Shown: positions 34,356 through 45,443, numbered from the stretch's first letter. The stretch is 64,000 nucleotides of DNA from Umbelopsis ramanniana AG (GCF_025399195.1 NW_026252133.1:62001-126000); one strand, 5' to 3'. Notes: a model not told the origin generated them from the sequence alone. Numbers and translations: made by a program.

Positions 34356-35123
34356 TTACCACCAGCGGCGTCGGTATCCAGCAGCCTCCTTGTCATAAGC
34401 ATTAACACGGCCAGATCCGCAGCAGCAAGCCAAGAGCCACCAACCAGATGCAAGAAGAAGAGCAGCAGTGGCGCCAACAGTCATCCATGTAGCGGGACCA
34501 AGATGACCGGAAGCTCCACTAATGGCAGAACTAACCTGATGAATACCTTGAAGGTCAATGACGAGACTCATGATAAGGGTAACGAGCATAACAACGAAGG
34601 CAAGGAAGGTGCTGAAGGAAGCACAAAGATCGGAACCACGGCTAAAACCGTTAAGGAAGGTGATGGCCAAAGCAAGGAAAGTAAGAGCAGTAGCGATAAA
34701 GTACATGACGAAGACAGCCATAAAGAGCTTGTCATGACCAGCGAGACCGTCGATGTTGTTAAGACCCGAGGCTTGACCTAGAAAAAGTGAACGGGGTAGA
34801 TTAGTATGTGCATCAAAAGGAATGATGTCTACGTCAAGGTAGTAGCCGTTACGTCAAGTAGAGAGGCTCCTACGTCAAGTGCATTTTGAATTAGACTTAC
34901 TCCATGGGAAAGCAGCTACTGGCTTGCTGCACTCTGTGATTGTTCCACTACCATCTCCCACACAGTAGTTCCATAATCCGAAATCATAAGTTGCACCCGA
35001 AGTACTTATTCTTGCAAAGTAAAGGTCCCTCAAGAAAGGCTTGTTGTATGTGTTGCCAATGAGGGAGAAGATCTCAAGGACCAGTGCAGCGAATGTGAGA
35101 AAGATAGCTGGAAAAGCAACCAT
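34356..35123 (-). CDS. SUR7/PalI (Rim9)-type four-helix membrane protein
   Basis: Two exons 35123-34901 and 34777-34356 give 214 residues. Four membrane helices are visible: residues about 3-25 (FPAIFLTFAALVLEIFSLIG), then in exon 2 MYFIATALTFLALAITFL, FLAFVVMLVTLIMSLVI and TVGATAALLLASGWWLL. The first outer loop holds the claudin-like signature GLWNYC ... C shared by SUR7 and PalI/Rim9 proteins. Those proteins act in eisosomes or in alkaline-pH sensing at the plasma membrane; which one applies here is not clear. The short cytosolic tail is Arg-rich (AAGYRRRWW). An upstream in-frame ATG at 35165 is possible but would place charged residues before the first helix. Confidence 0.8.
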
Positions 35124-36054
35124 ATCAAAAAATAAAGAAGAGTAGATGTTTTCTTCAAGGATCAAAGGAAGACCTCCTTTTATAAGTTAATCGGTCGTCA
35201 CCCAGAAATAGCCATACGGTGACTTCACGCATTGCATCAAAACAAATTCCTTTTTTGTTCCGCCAGCCTCTTTCACCCGCCTCTGCCAAGAGTGCCCTGA
35301 TGTTTGTTCCTGATCTTTCTTTATTGTTAAAAGATCTTTCCAGGCAGCTAGCATACTTATATGTCTCAGAAGTATACATGTTATCACAATGCATCTTGAT
35401 GGGTTGACTATAGCGTACTCATTGCCTAGCGTAGTTGGCGTCAGAAAGTGTCAATTTGTTCCATCATCCTCCTATAGGTTATCTGCTCATGATATCATCC
35501 GACTGAGTTTGCTTTTTTTTTAGAGCCTCTCACGTGCAACAGTATTTTTGGCTGGCGGAAGAATTTTCACTCTGGACGCTTCTTTTTTGCCAAGCCAAGC
35601 CAGATAATGCCGGACACTGGCTATTTGCCGCCAAATTGGCTGTTTATGCCAAGAGGGAATGAATTTTAATGGATGAATCCTCGTTGCGAAGAGTTTGAAC
35701 TGCCTCGTGAGCTTCTTTGGTGGCAATATGGCCGGCTGGTCTCTAAAAGGGCTGTCATCTATGACGCTATCCCAGGTTTTGATTCCCCGAAAAGGCACTC
35801 CACAAAAAAATGAGAAAGGGGAAACTTTCTGACATAAACGTTTAACAGGCAAGGAATGACTTCCTAGGGTGCAATATTAAATCAGCTTTTTAATAACTAT
35901 TGATTTTAAGGAATTAAAGCTTTTTTAGTACAGTAGGTGTCAGGTTACGAGAATCGATATGATTTTCAGGTTATGAGAATTGGCATAGCTCTCTACACAA
36001 TAAGGATTAAATTGCACAATTTGAATGAAGACCTCGTCCTTCATGTTGCAGAAA
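35124..36054. other. Intergenic, SUR7-like promoter to phosphatase 3' end
   Basis: 931 bp. It holds the promoter of the membrane-protein gene. Open frames at 35155-35394 and 35520-35852 (minus) lack recognisable motifs and splice partners. No RNA gene was seen. Confidence 0.4.
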
Positions 36055-37494
36055 TCAAGCGGCAAGGTTTGCGTACAACTTGCTGAAAACACCGGGCTTT
36101 ACGCTGCATTTAGTCTCCAAAAAGGTGGCCACTGAACCATAGGTTTCCTCGAGATGAACAAACATATTTTCGATAGCCTGGCGAAGAGGATAGTTAGCGA
36201 ATGATGTACGTTGAGCATACATCGCTCTGCACCACTTTCACCGGCACACCCATGCTTTCACCGCTCAGTTGGACAGGACATTGCCACTCACTTCTGGTCT
36301 TGTCTTCGCAAACTCATCATCAAGTCCCAAGTCGTTCATTTCATCCTTGACGTCTTCATACTCAATAACGAGGCCTTGACGAGACTTGCTATAATCATCC
36401 ACGATTACCTGACGATCCACGCCACAGGCAGATAAAACCATGGCGATGATAACTCCGGTTCTGTCCTTTCCTTGTTCGCAGTGAATCAGGGCAGGCAATC
36501 TTTCTGGATCACTCAGTATGTCCAATACCTACAACCAACGGAATTGGTCAGCCAATGTAGTAGCTTATTACATGTTGTTTCTCTCCAGATAACCAAAACT
36601 CACGTCTTGGATTCCTTTGGCAGATGTTTCCGCATAGTCGATGTACATGCCGCTCAAGCCTTTGTGATTCAATACCTGAGAAAATCTCTGCGTAATCTTT
36701 TTCAAGTGACCATGTACAGCGTCTTTGGCTGCTTTCCTATGGATCGACAAAGTTGTTACAACAATGACGAACGAGCTATCAAGAGCAACCGGCGCTTACA
36801 CTTTGGTTTCATTGGATGCAGGTCTAAACACGCCATCTCGCTTGAAGCGGCCACCCCCCACTTGGATTTCAACCAGAGATGTACTTTTGGGTATTTCAGG
36901 TGGGTTTGATTCCTTGATCGTACGGACTGGCCGTCAAATATAAATGCTACATGCCTAAATATGAATCAGATGGCGAAACTACTGCAGAGTCATAGCACTG
37001 TCTTGACTTACCAAAATACCATGGGTAACCTTATTCGAAGTAGTACTTACAATTTAAACTGCAAAATAAAAGGGTAAAGTCATAAAATGGTGAGCATGAA
37101 AATATTTGGAAAAAAAAAATTGAAGGCGTCAACGTACTCTGAAGAAAGTTTGATGACGGTTTGGATCCTATGACGTTCCAAAAACTTACAAAGCTCTGTT
37201 GGCTCGCGATCGTCTATGATATAGGGTTAAGATTGCGTACCGTAACGCAGTTGATAAATTGAATTTTTACATACTCAGTTCTCCTGATCGATAAAGCTTT
37301 TTCTCTTGAATACTATCGGCAATAGGTTAGAGCCTGCATGGCATCGGTGGACCATGGCCGGTCAGGAGCTCAACCTACCGTTGACCATCTTTTTTCAGCT
37401 GTCGGTAGCTTTGATCGACACTCCAACCGACGTCACGATAGTTTACAGCAACTTCTTCATCTGTGGCAGTATGTTGTTCACTGGTATTTTCCAT
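36055..37494 (-). CDS. Tyrosine-protein phosphatase (Y_phosphatase3/DSP type)
   Basis: Eight exons 37494-37379, 37312-37275, 37213-37138, 37058-37051, 36926-36800, 36736-36604, 36528-36292 and 36177-36055 give 285 residues with every joint in phase. The catalytic loop HCEQGKDRTG has nucleophile Cys183 and Arg189. Family landmarks precede it: VNYRDVGWSVDQ (start region), KLYRSGEL (about residue 44), a strand-helix TVIKLSSEDLN, and VGGGRFKRDG. After the loop come VDDYSKS and the C-terminal ENMFVHLEETYGSVATFL. Proteins of this layout are cytosolic phosphotyrosine or phosphoinositide phosphatases; the substrate is unknown. Exon 4 is an 8-nt microexon needed to keep frame. It is divergent from the Myb gene with 185 bp between starts. 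Confidence 0.87.
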
Positions 37495-37679
37495 AAGAGC
37501 TTTTTTCCAATATTTGTAGAGCAGAAAATGTATTTCAACAATTTTGGGCATTTTTTCGACCGGCCTTTTTAAATTAGGTCGTATCATGTGAGGTGACGCA
37601 CGGTTGGTTTCCATACCAAGCGCTAGCTAAAAAAAAAAAAAAAAAATGGCCTACCCAAGCAACTTCATTCAAATACAGT

Positions 37680-39763
37680 ATGCTAAGGAAACCGACTCCC
37701 GGGCGCAGGGTCACAACTCGTTCAAGATCAAGCAGTAAAAGTAGAGGTATGTTGACGGGCTCTTAGTCGTTTCAATCGTTTTTTTACTAATTGGTTCTCA
37801 GTCTCTGTAGCCAATGAAGAATCGAAAGACGCTTTTCCTGATGCAGGGCTAAGTAGAGATCTTTCGGCGACTGACGATCCATCGCTCACTGAGAATGCTA
37901 CAGTCTCAACGCATACGGAGGTTAGTCCAGATCGAGAGCACACGCACAGCTATACTGCGAATTCCACTGTCAGCGACAAGTTGACGTCGCACGAAGAAAG
38001 AATGAAAGTGCTTGAAGCATTGGATTTGAATCAGTCAATGCAACAAGAGATTATGAAACAAATTTCCTGGATAGAGGACAATATTACCTTCAACTTGCAG
38101 TATATGGTAAGCGTGATGATCAAGCGACCGTTAAATGAGGAATTGGCTTCTCATATCTTTTTGTTAGTATGAAGTACGCGCCATGCGATGGAAGGAGCAG
38201 CGAATCAAACGATCCAAATCGAACCCTTACTATCCTGTATACAAATTACCACATTTCTTTATTGACGATGATGGAGAGGTAATTTGCGAAGTTATGCATC
38301 TTTATGGAAGGTTTTGGATCCTGACCAATGCAACTTTCTAGTCACCACCAACGCCTAATACTCCGTATGAATCATCCTCATGGCAAGCATATCGGTATAG
38401 GCCATGTAAGTGCTTTGAACGAGAGGAGAATGGTTTGTACGTGAGAGTTGACAGAGTTATTGTGTGTAGGGACACACACTGAAAGGCAGAAGCTAGTGGA
38501 AGCTATACGAATGGAAGCCAAAAGATTGATGGCATTGGATTATCACGCAAGGTGGGTTTGGGCAGTTGCCTGAATGTTGCAACAAAACTACCTTTTGTCG
38601 TTTGCTAACACTGAGTTGTTATAGCGGTCATCATCATTTAATATGGGACGTGGAGAAAGTGAGTGACGAGAGGTTGGAAGTCTATTCTGTCGATAGAATA
38701 GACTGGAAGAGAGTCAGCAAGATATATGTGAGTGTTTGTAAAATGCTCAGTTTTGATGTGAACCTGTGCTAAACCAAATTCAACTAGGTACCTCATCGAA
38801 CACCTACGGAATGTATGATTCAATGGACCACTCAAGAACATCCAAAAATCAACAAGACGCCATGGTCAGTGTCGGAGAACAGGAAACTTATTGAACTCGT
38901 ACTGAAAAACGGTCTATATGGAAATTGGGAGAAAATTGCTGTGGAGCTAGGCACCAACAGAACAGTATCTCAGTGTTTTTCGCATTATCAATCTCAGGCT
39001 TCTCGACAAAAGGCAAAGAGGCGATGGACAAAGACTGAGGATCGCTTGTTAAAAGTAGTGATAAAGTCCCTTGGTCCTAGGAACTGGCAGCAAATTGCTC
39101 ACATAGTCGGTGATCGAACTGGTAGCCAATGCTTACAGCGCTGGACAAAAGCGCTAGATCCTGCGATCAGAAGATCTCGATGGGTGCAGGAAGAGGATCA
39201 TGTTCTGAAAAATGCTGTACAAGTATATGGACTTGGAAATTGGAGATTGGTTCAAAAACATATCCCTGGACGCACCGATATGCAATGCAGGGAGAGATGG
39301 GTCAACGTTCTAGATCCTGATTTAAATCACTCCAAGTTTGAATCTGAGGTAATTGTGATGTTTAAAGATGGCAGCTTGCGCGTTGCAGCTCGGTTTTTCG
39401 CATTCATACTGACCTCTGCTATAGGAAATGGAGAAGCTGCACAATATGGTCAATGAGCAAGGGCCAAAATGGTCTATGCTGGCTCAACACTTTCCGGGGA
39501 GGACGGATAACCAATTACTTCGAGCGTGGAAGAATCACGTTTTGGAGATAGAAAAGGGACTCTGTCTTCTCGAGCCATCTTATGAAAGCACCTCACTTCA
39601 TGAAAGTGAGCAATATAACCGCAGTGAACCTGTATCTCCTTCTCAATCTGTACCTGCTGATGAAGAGCCGCACGCACCGATTACATCGAAGAAACCTAGT
39701 CGAAAGCCAACGCTGGCGAAATCCAAGAGAGGTGGGGTTGTCAAGCGTAGTCGAAAAAATTAG
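37680..39763 (+). CDS. Four-repeat Myb protein, SNAPC4-like
   Basis: Eight exons 37680-37746, 37802-38106, 38168-38278, 38342-38405, 38470-38551, 38625-38727, 38788-39348 and 39425-39763 give 543 residues. The N-terminal third is Ser/Thr-rich with RS dipeptides. A coiled segment MKVLEALDLNQSMQQEI follows, then VDRIDWKRVS. Myb/SANT repeats lie at about 268-312, 319-366, 371-420 and 430-472. The first (NWEKIAVELGTNRTVSQCF) has the TNRT-QC form typical of SNAPC4, the large DNA-binding subunit of the snRNA-activating complex for Pol II/III snRNA genes. The tail is basic (KPSRKPTLAKSKRGG), as for nuclear import. It could also be a c-Myb-like regulator, but the first repeat favours SNAPC4. Confidence 0.82.
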
Positions 39764-40284
39764 TGTACATACAATCGACCATTGGCGCTTTTTAAATACT
39801 GCATACACTGGATTAACTATACCCAAACTGAATTATGACTTTAAAAGATGTATGTCCTTCATAAAGCGTGCTTTATCAACCTGACGTATAGTGTGCTTAG
39901 AAAATTAGTTTGTTGACGTGCCAACAACGGGCCATTGCCCATGTCTTAAAGGCCAGAAATTTTAGCCTCAGGTTCGTACGATAAAAAATATATAGCCATT
40001 CCGTAAAAAGAACAAATATGGAGGCAAGTGCTTTGTTGGCAAGGTATAAAAGGTCTCGAGGGTCTAAAAGATACCAGATGCAGCTCTTTCCCTTGATTCC
40101 TGCTCTGGAACTTTTATCACATCAGTGCCATTGGATGTCATTTCTGGTCAAACCTTCGTTGTAGCACTCAAAAAATTAAGCTGGGATTTGGGAAGTTAGA
40201 TCAGAATATCTCTTTATTCTCAATATTATATTGAAAAGATATCATAAAAATTGTGAGACAAGAGAGCTGCCCTGATTTTTTTAG
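39764..40284. other. Intergenic between Myb gene and element G6
   Basis: 521 bp. A TATA-like GGTATAAAAGG lies near 40050. No sequence matching the G6 3' LTR (44404-44768) was found, so a 5' LTR is not apparent. Confidence 0.4.
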
Positions 40285-40544
40285 ATAGCGTTGCCACACG
40301 CGATTGTTAGCAAACACTCTCTACACCAAAATCAACTCAAGGCAGGTGCTATCGCAAACCTCCAGCAACTGGAAGTAACAGATAGAAAGACCATCCCAAT
40401 GACGCACCACTACGGAGGCCGGCTCAAGAGTGGTGGCCACCTACAACGACGAAACTTCAAAGTTTTACCAATCCGCAAGTTTGATGTTATCGTCGAGCAA
40501 GACTGGCTAATAAGACAAGAAACGATCAGCGAAGTACCAGAAGA

Positions 40545-40750
40545 TTGAGTCGAGTTCAAAGAAGAGCTGCGGAAGGCCTTCAAACCGGTCCAAAACCTCC
40601 GCATGGCTCGCGATAGACTGGCTGTCCACCACCAAATCGGATCAGTAGAGGACTACGTCGACAAGTTCCAGGACCTCATCTTGGAAGAACCAAATATGGC
40701 CTCAAATAAAGCAATGGAAAAGTTTGAAAGAGGTGTCAGGAAGAGGTAGG
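40545..40750 (+). pseudogene. G6 gag (Retrotrans_gag-like)
   Basis: The plus strand reads VEFKEELRKAF, RMARDRLAVHHQIGSVEDYV and DKFQDLIL, then FERGVRKR. The W/V-F-L-F ... L ... GSV-Y-F pattern is the gag capsid signature. A stop follows. Confidence 0.6.
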
Positions 40751-41039
40751 AAACTATGTTCGGGAACGGGTGCAAGGAAGACATCGCATGAGAAGAAACA
40801 ATGGGCGAAACCCTAACCCCACTTTTTTTGTTTTCAGCTGCGAAGGACCAGGGGAAGGCATCGATTGCCCGTCGCGTATAGGATGACACATTCGATTTTC
40901 GCAAGCACCGAAGAACGCGAAAAAACGTCCCCTCGGAAAAACATCCCAGGCCACACCTGAATGTCATGACAGAATCCGAAGACTCTCTACAAACAACAAG
41001 TGTCAGAGGTAGTAATCAAGACGTGGACATAGACCAGCA

Positions 41040-41290
41040 TGGGTGCTTACCGCAATTCTGGACACGGGGGCTAGCACTAATTATATCTCCCAAAAGCCGC
41101 AACCGGAATGACCTGGCGAAAGGTACAAGGAAAAGAGGTTATCATCGCCCGGGACAGGTCTCGGTCATCCGCTATGAAGTCTCCATCGACGCCAACATCG
41201 CAGACTTTAAGGACCAAATAACAGCATATATATTCGAGATGCGCTTCGATCTCGTTTTAGGACGAACCTGGCCTGGCTTAAGTTAGTAGA
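41040..41290 (+). pseudogene. G6 protease
   Basis: ILDTGASTNYIS (near 41053) is the retropepsin active site; MRFDLVLGRTWPGLS (near 41240) in another frame is the conserved end. At least one frameshift lies between. Confidence 0.65.
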
Positions 41291-41375
41291 ACTTACTCCA
41301 ACTTGGCGTCCGGACGAGTGGCACATAAAGAAAGTTACATGGATTCACCCTGAAAGACCTATTTCTACGCACATC

Positions 41376-42430
41376 GTGACCACCGGATCAGGAGGAACGT
41401 TAGAAACGAAGGAGGAGGTCGATAGGGAATGCGGCTTCCTTACCTCGCATCGACAGTTGCAAAAAGAGGAGGCCAGGAAAGAGGTGGAGGATCTGTTCTT
41501 AGTTTGGCCAGGAAGCGAAGTAGTGGCGGAAAGGGAAAGTACCATCCAAGAGATAAAACCACTGGTAGAGGAATACAAGGACGTTTTCCGTGAGGGACTC
41601 CCGGGTTTACCTCCGGACAGAGGTGTCGCTTATGCCATTAACACCGGAGATCATGCACCTATTAGTCGTCCCCCGCTCAAAATGAGTCCAGCAGAACTGG
41701 ACGAACTGAAGAAACAACTGTCGGAACTCCAGAAGTTGGGCCTGATCAGACCTAGTTCATCACCTTGAGGCACACCTGTCCTGTTTGTAAAGAAGAAGAA
41801 CGGTTCGATGAGAATGTCTATTGATTTTCGGGCCATCAACAGAGTGACCAAGCGAGACACCTACCCGATTCCCCGAATTGATGAATGCCTAGAGAGGGCT
41901 TGGCGGTGCAAAGATTTTCCCGAAAATTGACTTGAAGAGCGGGTACCACCAAGTACGGATTCGACCAGAGGACGTTCCGAAAACGGCCTTCAATACTCGG
42001 TACGGATCCTTTGAATTTTTGGTGTTGCCCTTTGGTTTGACTAACGCCCCACCGACCTTTCAGCGTTTGATGAATGCAGTATTGGAAGACTTCATTGGCG
42101 ATTTCGTGCTGTTTACTTGGATGACATTTTAATCTTCAGCAAAACAGAAGCCGAGCATGAACAACACGTTCGTCGGGTACTAGAGAAATTGCGACAGCAT
42201 AAGTTGTATGCAAACCAAAAGAAGTGTGCTTTCGGAGCAAAGGAATTAGAATTCGTAGGATACAACATATCCAGCGAAGGAATATTACTTCGAGCGATAA
42301 AGTGAATAGCATCCGTCAGTGGCCGCAACCAGTCAACGTCCAGGAAGCGCGCTGATTCATAGGTGTAGCGAACTATTACCGCCAGTTTGTCAAGGATTTC
42401 GCTAGTATAGCCGCTCCTCTCACGGACCTA
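41376..42430 (+). pseudogene. G6 reverse transcriptase
   Basis: The first frame 41376-41768 ends in a TGA where Trp is expected (SPWGTPVLF). It continues with MSIDFRAINRVTKRDTYPIP, then after a shift [20 protein letters not shown], the [15 protein letters not shown] motif and YLDD (split by a missing base near 42117), then FVGYNISSEG. Three or more lesions. Confidence 0.8.
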
Positions 42431-42451
42431 ACCAGGGGCCAAGGCACCAAG

Positions 42452-42812
42452 CTATGACCAATTGTTTTGGTCCTTCTTTGTGCGTAAGTATTGTAACGGA
42501 TTGTGGTCCGTAAACACTTCGTACTGCCTGCCGTCCACAAAGCAACGCCATGTCCTGAGAGCATGTAAGATTGCCAGCAGCTCGCGCTCCTGAGCCGGAT
42601 AATTCCTTTCAGCCGGTGATAACTTCGCGGACTCGAAAGCCACTGGGTGCCAACGACCTTGTGCATCGGCTTGCGACAAGACAGCACCTATTCCGAAATC
42701 AGATGCGTCCGTCTCGATTCTCCAAGGCTGATCCGGATTCGGTGGGAGTAACACTGGTGCGCTTGATAACTTCTGCTTCAATGTTTGAAATGCTGTCTCG
42801 CAATCGTTGGTC
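42452..42812 (-). pseudogene. Inverted G6 RNase H segment
   Basis: The minus strand carries CETAFQTLKQKLSSAPVLLP, ETDASDFGIGAVLSQAD, SPAERNYPAQERELLAILHA and VFTDHNPLQYL. The RT before it and the RNase H end after it (RWLNELELYDPIIKYKPGKE, 42827 on) are both on the plus strand, so only this piece of about 360 bp is flipped. Confidence 0.85.
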
Positions 42813-43176
42813 CTGCACCCAGATTAGTACGATGGCTCAACGAGTTAGAACTGTATGATCCCATTATTAAGTATAAGCCAGGAAAGGAAATATAATTCCG
42901 GATGGACTATCACGGCGACATGACTTACAAAGTGCCGACCCGCGGACTTCGATGGAGGAGGAATATTTGTATCTAACCACGTCGCAAGAAAGAAACACAG
43001 ACTGGCCATTGTACTATTTACAACCGGATAACACACCCTACGGAATTGAAACGAATGTTAGAACGGGAAAGGTCCAAATTCGTTATAGATAAATAAACAG
43101 TGTTACGAAGGATCACAATTGACAACCAACCATTAACGGTTCCTTACTTAGAGAGTGGTCCAAGCGGGCAGACACA

Positions 43177-44632
43177 GTGGAAAAATTTCACGTCGCTTTC
43201 GATCACCAGAAAGGCCAAACACTGATGGACCTGTTACGAAAAAGATGTTGGTGGCCCAATATGCGCAGGGATATTGAACAATGGCTGAGGCACTGCTTAC
43301 CCTGTCAGATGGCAGCCAACCCAGGCAAGTCCGTTCATCAGGCACCAATGATCCCACTGGACGTTCCCCCTCCTTTCTCTCGTTGGCACTTGGACTTTAT
43401 CGGAGAACTACCGACAACACTACGCAGAAACCGATGGTTGTTGGTGGCAGTCGATTACACTACAAACTGGCCGATAGCTCGAGCCCTGCCAGACGCCACT
43501 GGCGACGCAGTTGCCAAGTTCATCCATGAACAAATCGTGATGCGTTTTGGCTGTCCATCGGAAATCTTGACGGATCGAGGCTCTAACTTTATGTCCAAAG
43601 TGGTGGAACAGTATCTGCAGAGACTACAAACGAAGCATAAATGCACCTCTGCGTTCCACCCACGCACAAATGGAAAATGCGAACGACTGAATGGCATACT
43701 TAAGGCTATGCTACGCACCTATTGTAACGGCAATATCCACAGATGGGACGACTTTGTGGACACGGCTCTCTTCGCGGCAAGGATCCGCACCCATAGGATC
43801 ACGGGCAAGAGTCCTTTCTACCTGACGTACGGAAGAGAACCGGTTTTACAGGCGACCCACTTGTACCGTTCATCGACAGGCGGTTTACCAAGGATCCTAG
43901 AGTGATTGCTGAAAGAAACGCGGAAGAGTTGGCTAAGGTCGACCAGATCCGGGCCTCGATTGAGTGGAAAGCGAAATCGGTTAGTGCGAAGGACAAACAG
44001 CGCTGGGACGCTAAGGTAAAGCCCCTGACCCTGGTGATCACGTGCGCATGCGCAAGGAAAACAAGCTTGGATTGGAGCCAAATTGGATAGGCCCATACGT
44101 GGTAGTTGGCAAAAACCAGGATACGCACATCTACAAGCTCGAACACATCCTAGGAGAACCCTACGACTCATGGGTCCACATAGACAGGCTGCGGAAAATA
44201 GATCCTTATTCGATTGACACTCCCTTCTACAGCCCTGCTACCACGCGAACCAACTGGGTTACAGAGAATGGCTTACCACCGGATGAACCGTATGAACCTA
44301 CTTCTATGCACCCAGTCCCAGTGCAAGACCCCAATATGGAAGACGACATAGTGGATCCTTCGGAAGTTGATCGAGGACGATCAACAAACTGGGAGGGGGG
44401 TATTGTCGTACCTCAGAGTACGAATGAACCGGCAACTATAACTACAAACATGGGCGAAGCAGTACCAATGGTACAGAAACGTACTAAGGCTCTAGGAGGC
44501 ATGGATAAGTGGAAGTTCAGACCGACGATACCTAAGGTACGTAGGTCGATACAAAGAAAGGCAAGTGCCAAAGAAGCGTCGGACAAGTCCGACCGCCACA
44601 CACGTAATGCCGAAAGTACTAGAAGACCTTGA
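43177..44632 (+). pseudogene. G6 integrase
   Basis: 43177-43905 has the zinc region (HVAFDHQKGQ ... HCLPCQ) and core (RWHLDFIGELP, LTDRGSNFM, NGKCERLNG). Two frameshifts (near 43860 and 44035) lead to 43902-44090 and then 44042-44632, which holds the C-terminal SH3-like part (LGLEPNWIGPYVVVGK, HIDRLRKIDPYSID) and a long hydrophilic tail reaching into the LTR. Confidence 0.82.
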
Positions 44633-44768
44633 GGCAGGAAACTTCTGGAAAGCAGTAGTAATAGACGAAGTGTAAAGTATAAATACTGTAACTACAGAAT
44701 GCAATAAAGATCATCAATTAACCAGAGACTCATAGTCTGCAGAGAGGTGTACCTTTTGGCGAACGACA
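44404..44768 (+). repeat. G6 3' LTR
   Basis: 365 bp, TGTCGTACC ... GAACGACA, preceded by the polypurine tract 44391-44400. A TATA-like GTATAAATAC near 44677 and AATAAA near 44704 fit U3 and R. Four A bases separate it from the next LTR. Confidence 0.65.
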
Positions 44769-44772
44769 AAAA

Positions 44773-45083
44773 TGTCGTCAGCCAGACGACAGAAGTAGAC
44801 GTCACAACAGTTACACCTAAAAGAAAATTTTGTACCCAACACAAAGATACTCAGAAGGATACCATCCAAGACATATAACCCGACGCATATCTCCAACGGA
44901 GATATATAACATAGAACAAAACATCACAAAGCGATACGGAAGATAAGACGGATGTTTAGTAAAACGTAATATAAATAACGTATAGAAATCCCTACAAAAG
45001 AAGAGGGGGAGCAAAAAGAAGAATAAACAAGAAGAATTCCCAGTTTAACAAACCTAACTAAGGATAAAGATTACCGCGGACCA
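44773..45083 (+). mobile_element. LTR of family B, 13 nt upstream of tRNA-Arg
   Basis: 311 bp, TGTCGTCAGCC ... CCGCGGACCA. It matches, in inverse orientation, the LTR at 21282-21721 (shared AGACGACAGAAGTAGACGTC, GATATATAACATAGAACAAA and the 3' end). Its end lies 13 nt before the tRNA-Arg 5' end, the same spacing as at tRNA-His. Flanks AAAAA/AATAA could be a target duplication but are low complexity. Confidence 0.7.
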
Positions 45084-45096
45084 AATAAAATAAATT

Positions 45097-45169
45097 GGAG
45101 CTATGGCCCAATGGACAAGGCGCTTGACTACGAATCAAGAGATTCCAGGTTCGACCCCTGGTAGCTTCA
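45097..45169 (+). tRNA. tRNA-Arg (anticodon ACG), second copy
   Basis: It is identical over 73 nt to 33986-34058. Loop CTACGAA gives anticodon ACG. It is enclosed by a family B LTR upstream (ends 45083) and a family A LTR downstream (starts 45208). A T-rich run follows the 3' end. Confidence 0.95.
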
Positions 45170-45207
45170 TTTTTCTTCCCTGCAATTTTTTTTCTTGTTT
45201 TCAAAGG

Positions 45208-45443
45208 TGTCGTCGCCTAAAATACAAAATGACAGTTCAACCGAACGCCGGTTCAAGGGGACTTCTTTACCAGCGAAGTCACATTGAATATCCTCTTAAA
45301 NNNNNNNNNNNNNNNNNNNNNNNNNNNNNNNNNNNNNNNNNNNNNNNNNNNNNNNNNNNNNNNNNNNNNNNNNNNNNNNNNNNNNNNNNNNNNNNNNNNN
45401 NNNNNAGGATAATACAATAAGTCATACAGTAATCTAAACGACA
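45208..45443 (+). mobile_element. Solo LTR family A, second copy, with N gap
   Basis: The first 93 bases and last 38 bases match 13619-13865 almost exactly, with an N run between. Flanks AAGG (45204-45207 and 45444-45447) are a 4-bp target duplication. It begins 38 bp after tRNA-Arg. Confidence 0.75.
45301..45405. other. Assembly gap (105 N)
   Basis: A run of N inside the repeat. By alignment with the first copy the missing sequence should be about 116 bp, so the gap length is an estimate by the assembler. Confidence 0.95.

Larger units (their letters stand above)
40285..44768 (+). mobile_element. Ty3/gypsy retrotransposon G6 (5'-truncated, decayed)
   Basis: In order on the plus strand: gag-like region (40545-40750), protease (41040-41290), RT (41520-42430), an inverted RNase H segment (42452-42812, minus strand), the RNase H end, and integrase (43177-44632). 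A polypurine tract GGGAGGGGGG (44391-44400) and a 3' LTR follow. No 5' LTR or primer-binding site is seen. Several frameshifts and stops are present. Confidence 0.85.

Noticed and set aside
34302-34781. 159-codon plus-strand frame over the SUR7-like gene
   Set aside because: Antisense shadow; low-complexity Ser/Lys/Gly content comes from reverse-complemented membrane-helix codons.
35520-35852. 110-codon minus-strand frame
   Set aside because: No recognisable domain, no splice partner, and atypical composition; kept as intergenic.
39900-40290. Possible 5' LTR of G6
   Set aside because: A TATA-like GGTATAAAAGG is present, but no sequence matching the 3' LTR (44404-44768) and no primer-binding site were found.
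45103-45420. Open frame across tRNA-Arg, LTR and N run
   Set aside because: An artefact of translating N bases; the real content is tRNA plus LTR.
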